A program made the position numbers and the translations under genes. Of a stretch of 11,673 nt of DNA, positions 6,531-11,673 are shown one piece after another. How positions within the stretch are numbered: position 1 is the stretch's first letter; every line of letters begins with the position of its first letter. The DNA lies in assembly GCA_905372345.1 (NCBI GenBank), contig CAJPPE010000021.1, positions 1 to 11,673 of the forward strand, written 5' to 3'. Source of the stretch: an uncultured Treponema sp. (GTDB lineage: Bacteria; Spirochaetota; Spirochaetia; Treponematales; Treponemataceae). The notes under the pieces were generated by a model. It searched no databases and was not told the origin of the DNA. It saw nothing but the letters and a program-made list of their open reading frames with translations.

Positions 6531-6610
6531 AGAAAAAAGTTAAGATTTTTTTATTCGTGCGGAGGGTTGTTGATTAACGGAATCTTTCAAAAATTTTATA
6601 TTCCTTTTTC

Positions 6611-6637
6611 TAAAAGAAAATTTTACAATGCCGAAAA
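6611..6637 (+). promoter_or_regulatory. Sigma-28 promoter of the flgF-flgG-flgJ cluster
   Basis: TAAA (6611-6614), exactly 15 bases, then GCCGAAAA (6630-6637) fits the sigma-28 (FliA) consensus TAAA-N15-GCCGATAA with one mismatch. The expected start of transcription is about 6644, so the flgF leader would be very short and begin almost at the AGAGGTGG ribosome site. The match and its position directly before a flagellar gene make this a credible promoter. Confidence 0.7.
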
Positions 6638-6656
6638 TCATATAAGAGGTGGTTAT

Positions 6657-7469
6657 ATGGTAAGAGGTTGGTATACGGCGGCGAGCGGAATGCTTGCTCA
6701 ACAGCGTCAGTTGGATGTTATTTCAAACAATTTGGCTAACTTGGATACGACCAGTTTTAAAAGAGATGTTTCCGTTCAAAAGTCTTTTCCCGAATTGCTT
6801 TTAAGAAGGCTGAATGATGACGGCGTAATAAAAAATCCCTTCGGTTCATCGGATATAGCTCCTATTATAGGAAAACTGGGGCTCGGTGTTGAAACTAACG
6901 AGGTTTTTACCGAGTTTGAACAAGGCTCTTTAAAACAGACAAGCTCTCCGGCCGATTTAGCTTTGGAAGGGCATGGCTTTTTTGCAATTGAAACTCCTTA
7001 TGGAGAAAAATATACCCGAAACGGAAATTTTATGATTGGCGTTGAAGGCTATCTTATGACGAAGGAAGGCTATCCCGTTATGGGAGAAAACGGCCGCATC
7101 TTTTTACAGGATATGGAATATAAGATTAACCAAGATGGACAAATCTATGTACGCCCGATTACCGAGCCGGAAAGCGATTCCGTTTATCTGGACCGCTTAA
7201 AAATAGTGGAATTTGAAAACGATAGATATTTAAGCAAAAATGGAACAAGTTTTTATTTGGATACACCTCTTTCAGGAAAGGCCATTGCAGCCGAGGGACC
7301 GTCCCGTCCCGTTGTAGTGCAGGGTTTTATCGAGGCTTCCAATGTAAATGTTGTAAACGAAATGGTTAGAATGATAGAAGTAAACAGGGCCTATGAGGCC
7401 AATCAAAAATCCATTCAGGCCGAAGATACAATGATGGCCAAACTATGGAACGAAGCAGTTAAAAAATAA
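6657..7469 (+). CDS. flgF: Flagellar basal-body rod protein FlgF
   Basis: This 270-residue rod protein carries the N-terminal rod signature SGMLAQQRQLDVISNNLAN (10-28) followed by TTSFKRD, a middle beta-rich region, and the C-terminal rod/hook domain (about 221-258, with ASNVNVVNEMVRMIEVNRAY). The cell assembles such subunits into the proximal rod, the shaft through the periplasm from the MS-ring. The start at 6657 is chosen because it aligns with FlgF/FlgG N-termini and has AGAGGTGG just upstream; the frame is open 55 codons further, but that part covers the promoter and lacks family similarity. FlgF rather than FlgG is inferred from gene order and from the more divergent middle; the two are close paralogues and some treponemal annotations call both FlgG. 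flgG follows 21 bases later. Confidence 0.9.
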   Translation: MVRGWYTAASGMLAQQRQLDVISNNLANLDTTSFKRDVSVQKSFPELLLRRLNDDGVIKNPFGSSDIAPIIGKLGLGVETNEVFTEFEQGSLKQTSSPADLALEGHGFFAIETPYGEKYTRNGNFMIGVEGYLMTKEGYPVMGENGRIFLQDMEYKINQDGQIYVRPITEPESDSVYLDRLKIVEFENDRYLSKNGTSFYLDTPLSGKAIAAEGPSRPVVVQGFIEASNVNVVNEMVRMIEVNRAYEANQKSIQAEDTMMAKLWNEAVKK

Positions 7470-7490
7470 GGTTAAAAGGTAGGATAAGTT

Positions 7491-8285
7491 ATGGTTAGAA
7501 GTTTATGGACGGCCGCAACAGGCATGAACACCCAACAGGCAAACATCGACACGGTTGCAAACAACTTGGCAAACGTAAATACAAGCGGTTTTAAAAAGCA
7601 GAGAGCGGAATTTGAAGACCTCATCTATCAGACGGTAAAAACTGCCGGTACACCTGCTACAGAGGATACGATTACTCCGGTAGGAGTTCAGATGGGACAC
7701 GGTGCAAGGCTTGCCGCTACCCAAAGAATATTTGAACAAGGCTCATTGCAAAATACGGGTGTAACAAGCGATATAGCTATTCAAGGTGAAGGTTTTTTTA
7801 GAGTTCTTCAATATGACGGAACCTATGCTTACACAAGGGACGGTTCTTTTAAGATTGATGCAGACCGCCAGCTTGTAACCTCAAACGGTTTACGCGTTTT
7901 GCCTGAAATAATCTTTCCCGAAGGCTATCGGGAGAATACGATTGCAGTCAGCAGGGACGGCCGTGTTACCGTTAAGGTCGGCGATATAGACGATCCTATA
8001 GAAGTAGGCCAGATAGAGCTTTACCGCTTCCAGAACAATGCAGGTCTTTCAGCCGAGGGTACTAACCTTTTTAGGCAGACCCCTGCCTCAGGTACGGCTA
8101 TTCCGGGGCGGCCCGGGTTTACCGGCTTCGGAAAAACCGAGCACAAGTTTTTGGAAATGTCAAACGTTTCAACCGTAAGCGAAATGGTAAACATGATTGT
8201 AGCTCAAAGAGCTTACGAGTTTAATTCTAAGGCTATCCAGACAAGCGACAATATGCTTGGCACTGCGGTAAGTTTAAAGCGATAG
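7491..8285 (+). CDS. flgG: Flagellar basal-body distal rod protein FlgG
   Basis: At 264 residues this has the standard FlgG length. The N-terminal rod motif reads TGMNTQQANIDTVANNLANV (10-29) with NTSGFKKQRAEFEDL after it. The FlgG-specific stretch follows: TPVGVQMGHGARLAATQR (62-79), FEQGSLQNTG (81-90) and IQGEGFFRV (97-105). The C-terminal domain includes LEMSNVSTVSEMVNMIVAQR (221-240) and AYEFNSKAIQTSDNML. FlgG builds the distal rod, which in spirochetes lies fully inside the periplasm and passes through the P-ring-like collar without an L-ring. AAAGGTAGGA precedes the ATG. It is the second gene of the flg cluster and is followed after 51 bases by the rod-binding protein gene. Assignment is very secure. 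Confidence 0.95.
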   Translation: MVRSLWTAATGMNTQQANIDTVANNLANVNTSGFKKQRAEFEDLIYQTVKTAGTPATEDTITPVGVQMGHGARLAATQRIFEQGSLQNTGVTSDIAIQGEGFFRVLQYDGTYAYTRDGSFKIDADRQLVTSNGLRVLPEIIFPEGYRENTIAVSRDGRVTVKVGDIDDPIEVGQIELYRFQNNAGLSAEGTNLFRQTPASGTAIPGRPGFTGFGKTEHKFLEMSNVSTVSEMVNMIVAQRAYEFNSKAIQTSDNMLGTAVSLKR

Positions 8286-8336
8286 TTTCTAGTTAATTCT
8301 TAAAGATAGTTTTAGTTAAGGCTTGGGAGGGAAAAA

Positions 8337-8957
8337 ATGGAAGTAAACAAAATAGGAACAAATCAAGCGGGCAGGGAAGAGGTAAAAAGTTCTTTGATAA
8401 ATAAAAGGGAAGTCCCTGCATCGGCAAAATCTCAGCAAAATTTTACACAAATGCTTGAAGCTCTGCGAGGTTCTGAAAGAGCGTCTTCTATTATTTCCAA
8501 TATTCAGGGCGAAAGCTCTGCTTCCGTCTCAGGCTTAAAAACAGGTAATTCGGAAGCCCTCTTTGATACCCGCCTCCCTGGCGATATTTTAAAATCCATG
8601 AAGCTAGAAAATCCCGTTCCGGCCGACACTCACAGGGAGGTTCAGGGTATGGCCTCCTCCTTCGGAAAATCCGGCGAGACGGTTCATTCAAGATATTCGA
8701 TTGACAGGACGAGTAAGCTTTACGAGCAGGCTCTTGAGTTTGAATCCTACTTTGTAAAAATAATGCTTGATTCTATGCGGAATACCTTGACAGGAAAGAC
8801 TCTTGCAGGAGACGAGTCCTTTGCAGGTAAGATGTACCAAGACATGATGTATGATGAGCTAGGCCGCAGCATGACCAAAAACGCCGGTTTCGGCCTAGCC
8901 GATCAAATCTATCTTGAACTTTCAGGTGTAGGGGAGGAAAGACACTTTTTCGGATAA
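8337..8957 (+). CDS. flgJ: FlgJ-type rod-binding (rod cap) protein without a muramidase domain
   Basis: The 206-residue protein has a low-complexity, polar N-terminal half (about 1-120, rich in Ser, Lys, Glu) and a C-terminal domain matching the rod-binding N-domain of FlgJ: ALEFESYFVKIMLDSMRNTL (132-151), then KMYQDMMYDELGRSM (165-179) and AGFGLADQIYLEL (183-195). FlgJ caps the growing rod in the periplasm. In enteric bacteria it also has a C-terminal peptidoglycan hydrolase, which is absent here, so a separate enzyme must open the wall. GGGAGGG precedes the ATG. It is the third gene after flgF and flgG. Downstream is a palindrome (9005-9023) but no clear terminator. The family call is secure; the first half has no recognisable domain. 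Confidence 0.85.
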   Translation: MEVNKIGTNQAGREEVKSSLINKREVPASAKSQQNFTQMLEALRGSERASSIISNIQGESSASVSGLKTGNSEALFDTRLPGDILKSMKLENPVPADTHREVQGMASSFGKSGETVHSRYSIDRTSKLYEQALEFESYFVKIMLDSMRNTLTGKTLAGDESFAGKMYQDMMYDELGRSMTKNAGFGLADQIYLELSGVGEERHFFG

Positions 8958-9004
8958 AAGATTTCTTTCCTCCCCTATAACCCCTCCTATCTTCAAAAGA
9001 ACCG

Positions 9005-9023
9005 CTTAGGGCTCTGCCCTAAG
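9005..9023. repeat. Palindrome downstream of flgJ
   Basis: CTTAGGGC, a TCT loop and GCCCTAAG form a perfect 8-base stem, followed by AATCC. No T-run follows on either strand, so it is not a classical terminator, although a hairpin at the end of the flg transcript could protect or slow it. Its layout (TAAG/TTAG, G-run, short loop, C-run, then AATCC) resembles the palindrome at 11296-11317. The rest of the 8958-9183 gap holds only a distant CTAGCTT...AAGCTAG pair and no gene. Confidence 0.5.
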
Positions 9024-9183
9024 AATCCGTATTGTTACAGAATTTCTAGCTTGCTTTTTAGTCGAGATGACAGTAAAAGTTTTGGGTTAAATTTAAAAGT
9101 TAAGCTAGTCAGAAGTAATGCGTTATTACGAAAGCATTAAAAAATTCTTTGCGTCCTTTATGCTCCTTGCGGTTCAATTGGTT

Positions 9184-11277
9184 TTACACCTTAAACTTTC
9201 CGACCTCTTTGGAGAGGTTTTCAATGCTCTCTTTATTCTTTTGGCTTATTTCGTTTACTTCGTGTACGGCGTTGCTGATTTGCACGGCACCGGAGGCCAT
9301 TTCGTTCATGCTGTCGGTGATGACGCGGGTAAGCTCATCGAGTTTTTGCATCTCCTGAGCTACATTTTCGCCGCCGCGGAGCATTTCTGCGGAACCGTCG
9401 TTTACTTGGTTGGTTACCATATTTATGTCTCGGATAGCCGACAAAACTTCCTTACTGCCGTTCTCCTGTTCGCGCATAGCTTCCATTAGGTTTTGGCTCA
9501 TTGTTTTGACCTGCTCGGAAAGGGCAAAGATGGCATTGAACTTTTCTTCTGCAGTTTTTGAAGAGGCAGAAAGAGCTTCAATCTCGCCGGAGAGGACTTT
9601 GAGGGTAGAAGTGATGGTTTTACCCTGAGTGCTTGATTCTTCGGCGAGCTTACGGATTTCGTCGGCGACGACGGCAAAGCCTTTTCCCGCTTCGCCTGCG
9701 TGGGCGGCTTCGATGGCGGCGTTCATTGCTAGCAAGTTGGTTTGGCTGGCAATGTGCTGGATAACGCTTGAAGCCTCCAATAGACCGCCGGATTCTTCGG
9801 CTATTTTTTGCGTAACGCTGTTTGCTCCTGAAATTGTTTCCTTGCCGTCGGCTGTGGCGGAGGCAAGAGTTTTTATAACATCATCGGTTTTGCCGAGGGT
9901 TTGTGTGATTGAAGCGATATTTCCTACCATTTGTTCTATTGCCGAAGAAGATTCTGCAACGGAAGCTGCTTGATTTTCAATGCTGCCGTTAAGCTGTTTT
10001 ATGGTGCGGATAATCTCTTCGATGGTGGCAGCTGTTTCGGTAACACTCGCGGCTTGAGTCAAAGCCTGCTGCTTTACGCCATCGATGTTCGCACTTATTT
10101 GGTGAACGGCACTGGCGGTTTCTGTCATATTGGAAGCAAGCTCGTTTCCGATATGTGTCATATCTTCACTGCTTTCACCGACGGATTTAATCGAGGAGCC
10201 TATTTTTTCGATTGTTTCATTGAAGTATTCCGATAAATCGGTAACTTCGTCATTGCCGTGCACTGGCAAGCGGACGGTCAAATCTCCTTCTCCTTGGGCG
10301 ATGTTTTTGAGAGCTCCTACTACAATATTGATAGGCTTTATCATTATACGGGCAACAAAGAAAACAATGATAAGAGATATTATCAAAATACCTGCACCGA
10401 TAATCAACATATCAATCCGTAGTTCATTAACGGTTCCCATAAATTCATTAACGGGAGCATTTATTACAATTGTCCAATCTGTGGTTTTCATTGTGGCATA
10501 AGAAGCTATTTTGTTTATACCTTTGTATCCATAAAAGCCTATAGATGGTTCATCTATATCAACCGCCATTTTTTCGAAGGTTGCAAGAGATTCCAAACTT
10601 GAATCGGTCTTTGCTATCTCCTGTACATTTTCCATTTTTTCAACTCGTGTAAAGTCTTTTGTTGCAATAGTGGTTCCATTTAGGCCTAAAATATAACAAT
10701 AGCCCGTTTTACCGACGATAATATCGTCAATTAGATCCGAGAGTTTTTTTGCATCAATAGCTGCTGCTAAAACACCGATTATATTGCGATCATCATCGTA
10801 TAGCGGAACGGAAATAGTTAAAATCAATTGACCATTCACAACAGAAATAAATGGTTCCGATAAAAAATCTTTTCCGTCAATAGAGGTCTTAAACCATGCA
10901 TAGTCTTTAACCGATAAGACCTTCCCGTCTACAGAGTACATATTTCCCCGTGCATCAGTAATAGCAGAATCAAATAGAATTTCGTTAAATTCTATTTCTT
11001 TTTCTAGACGTATGGCCTTTTCTACATAGGTCAGTTCATGGTTACGAAAGGCTGGCATACGTGCAAGACCTTCAAAAAATTGCCATAAAGCGGTTACTCG
11101 TCCATCAAGAATTTCCGCCGTATCAGTTGCTTTGTCGATAAGGTGTGTTTCAACTTTTTCGGTTACAGCTTTACGGGCAGTCCTTACGGCTAAAATCCCA
11201 AGTGTTAAACTGACTGCAAAAATAAGCAGCCCGAACACAATCATCAGTTTGTTTCGTAATGAAAAACGATGTTTCAT
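9184..11277 (-). CDS. Methyl-accepting chemotaxis protein (dCache-HAMP-MCP signal)
   Basis: This full-length 697-residue transmembrane chemoreceptor reads a chemical in the periplasm and controls the CheA kinase that switches flagellar rotation. In order: a short basic N-terminus, membrane helix 1 (about 11-31), a periplasmic double-Cache region (33-285, with the typical [18 protein letters not shown] segment near 128-145), membrane helix 2 (about 291-309), a HAMP linker (310-362, with KPI and GEGDLTVR), and a long coiled-coil signalling domain. The kinase-contacting hairpin tip [20 protein letters not shown] is at 514-533, followed by [15 protein letters not shown]. The C-terminus (VGKFKV) has no NWETF-type tether for CheR. 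The RxWY motif of amino-acid dCache sensors is not clear, as the Trp is preceded by Tyr-Ala, so the ligand is unknown. The start is supported by AAGGAG eight bases before the ATG. Confidence 0.94.
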   Translation of the reverse strand: MKHRFSLRNKLMIVFGLLIFAVSLTLGILAVRTARKAVTEKVETHLIDKATDTAEILDGRVTALWQFFEGLARMPAFRNHELTYVEKAIRLEKEIEFNEILFDSAITDARGNMYSVDGKVLSVKDYAWFKTSIDGKDFLSEPFISVVNGQLILTISVPLYDDDRNIIGVLAAAIDAKKLSDLIDDIIVGKTGYCYILGLNGTTIATKDFTRVEKMENVQEIAKTDSSLESLATFEKMAVDIDEPSIGFYGYKGINKIASYATMKTTDWTIVINAPVNEFMGTVNELRIDMLIIGAGILIISLIIVFFVARIMIKPINIVVGALKNIAQGEGDLTVRLPVHGNDEVTDLSEYFNETIEKIGSSIKSVGESSEDMTHIGNELASNMTETASAVHQISANIDGVKQQALTQAASVTETAATIEEIIRTIKQLNGSIENQAASVAESSSAIEQMVGNIASITQTLGKTDDVIKTLASATADGKETISGANSVTQKIAEESGGLLEASSVIQHIASQTNLLAMNAAIEAAHAGEAGKGFAVVADEIRKLAEESSTQGKTITSTLKVLSGEIEALSASSKTAEEKFNAIFALSEQVKTMSQNLMEAMREQENGSKEVLSAIRDINMVTNQVNDGSAEMLRGGENVAQEMQKLDELTRVITDSMNEMASGAVQISNAVHEVNEISQKNKESIENLSKEVGKFKV

Positions 11278-11295
11278 TTATGTTACTCCTTGTAA

Positions 11296-11317
11296 TTTAA
11301 GGGGGTGCCCCCTTAAA
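11296..11317. repeat. Perfect palindrome in the chemoreceptor leader
   Basis: TTTAAGGGGG (11296-11305), two bases, then CCCCCTTAAA (11308-11317) form a perfect 10-base inverted repeat, directly upstream of the chemoreceptor ribosome site (AAGGAG, near 11286-11291). In the mRNA it would form a G/C-rich hairpin just ahead of the ribosome site. It could affect translation or stability, or it could be a dispersed repeat; AATCCC follows it, as AATCC follows the palindrome at 9005. Confidence 0.6.
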
Positions 11318-11350
11318 AATCCCACTCATTAGGATTTACTCTATTTTTAT

Positions 11351-11372
11351 TAGATTGATGGGTCCCAATCTA
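11351..11372. repeat. Inverted repeat upstream of the chemoreceptor
   Basis: TAGATTG (11351-11357) and CAATCTA (11366-11372) form a perfect 7-base stem around an 8-base loop. There is no adjacent T-run on either strand. Its role is unknown; it is one of five inverted repeats within about 330 bases. Confidence 0.4.
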
Positions 11373-11419
11373 TAAGACATCAGCTGAAAAATGTACCTCC
11401 TTGTATATTTATTAATTGC

Positions 11420-11438
11420 AAGTTTGTTGTACAAACTT
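11420..11438. repeat. Inverted repeat, AAGTTTGT/ACAAACTT
   Basis: A perfect 8-base stem with a TGT loop. This could be a binding site for a dimeric regulator of the chemoreceptor gene or part of a repeat element; the sequence does not decide. Confidence 0.4.
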
Positions 11439-11456
11439 ATTATTATTTAAAACTGC

Positions 11457-11476
11457 CGATTTCCTGTAGGAAATCG
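11457..11476. repeat. Inverted repeat, CGATTTCC/GGAAATCG
   Basis: A perfect 8-base stem with a TGTA loop, followed by ATTTTGAG on the plus strand and GCAGTTTTAAA on the minus strand. The short T-runs make it at best a weak terminator in either direction. It lies 19 bases from the previous palindrome. Confidence 0.45.
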
Positions 11477-11552
11477 ATTTTGAGAATAGTTTTTCTGTTT
11501 GCTAAATGTAACCAGATTTTTTGCAAATAGGCGAGGCAAGTACAAGGTACAA

Positions 11553-11627
11553 ACAAAAATTATCTGCAGGCATGTTGAAACCCACGGCATCCGTGCCGCT
11601 TCTGACATGTCGAAGACTAATTTTTGT
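11553..11627. repeat. Long imperfect inverted-repeat element (about 75 bases)
   Basis: Three nested pairs share one centre: ACAAAAATTA/TAATTTTTGT (11553-11562 with 11618-11627), CATGT/ACATG (11571-11575 with 11605-11609) and CGGCA/TGCCG (11585-11589 with 11594-11598, loop TCCG). Together they can fold as one long bulged stem in RNA or as a cruciform. The core differs by one base from the palindrome at 6416-6429. No protein is encoded. It is likely a dispersed, structured intergenic repeat; a small RNA is an alternative. Confidence 0.55.
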
Positions 11628-11673
11628 GAAGTAATGCAGTAATTGCCCGTATATTTCCAAAAAATTCGGGGGG

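Larger units (their letters stand above)
11278..11673. other. Gene-free terminal stretch, chemoreceptor leader plus repeats
   Basis: No frame on either strand has both a family match and a ribosome site. On the minus strand AAGGAGGT (11402-11395) looks like a ribosome site, but the next ATG (11380) is 15 bases away and opens only a 14-codon frame. The chemoreceptor promoter should lie here on the minus strand; I cannot pick a convincing one. The stretch is otherwise occupied by the five inverted repeats listed separately. Confidence 0.5.

Noticed and set aside
6492..6656. 55-codon in-frame extension of flgF
   Set aside because: It overlaps the sigma-28 promoter and shows no similarity to rod proteins; the ATG at 6657 aligns with family N-termini and has AGAGGTGG ahead.
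9005..9023. Intrinsic terminator for the flg cluster
   Set aside because: The stem is good but no T-run follows on the plus strand (AATCCGTATTG), so it was listed as a palindrome only.
9118..9489. 123-codon plus-strand frame at the 3' end of the chemoreceptor gene
   Set aside because: It lies mainly antisense to the conserved chemoreceptor C-terminal coding region and has no ribosome site; a shadow frame.
11336..11380. 14-codon possible leader peptide before the chemoreceptor
   Set aside because: The AAGGAGGT site is 15 bases from the ATG, too far for normal use, and the frame is very short.
11420..11476. CRISPR-like array from closely spaced palindromes
   Set aside because: The palindromes differ in sequence from each other and there is no regular repeat-spacer unit.
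11553..11627. Transposon end or insertion sequence
   Set aside because: The inverted repeat is a single self-complementary unit with no transposase and no visible target duplication.

Overview
The window looks like chromosome of a low-to-moderate-GC spirochete of the genus Treponema, most likely an oral species close to T. denticola or T. putidum. The main reason is a short FlaB-type flagellin, the kind that builds the core of periplasmic flagella, sitting head-to-head with a flgF-flgG-flgJ rod cluster. The species call rests on general familiarity with the proteins, not on a database comparison.

Bases 1-2337 hold the 3' end of a trehalase/MGH1-like glycosidase gene on the plus strand, converging (9-base gap) on gdhA (glutamate dehydrogenase) on the minus strand. 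The next 634 bases contain no convincing protein gene. They carry two divergent sigma-70-type promoters. One drives the plus-strand formate/nitrite-family channel gene. The other drives a well-formed cobalamin (B12) riboswitch on the minus strand, with no intact gene behind it. This orphan riboswitch is the most interesting item in the window.

Bases 2972-5457 are a plus-strand run of metabolic genes that are probably co-transcribed: an FNT channel, a beta-hydroxyacid dehydrogenase and pyrE. A strong hairpin that can work in both directions ends this run and also the converging flaB gene. Bases 5512-8957 are the motility block: flaB on the minus strand, and flgF, flgG and a FlgJ-type rod-binding protein on the plus strand. 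flgF has a nearly ideal sigma-28 promoter. The flaB upstream region has weaker sigma-28 candidates and a CsrA-site-like hairpin. The rod proteins form the drive shaft of the periplasmic flagellum and FlaB forms its filament.

Bases 9184-11277 on the minus strand encode a full-length membrane chemoreceptor (dCache, HAMP, signalling domain), so the second half of the window is about motility and chemotaxis. The last ~400 bases have no convincing gene but are packed with perfect and imperfect inverted repeats. One core palindrome there differs by a single base from the hairpin upstream of flaB, which suggests a dispersed palindromic repeat family. I saw no transposase, CRISPR array, tRNA or rRNA.
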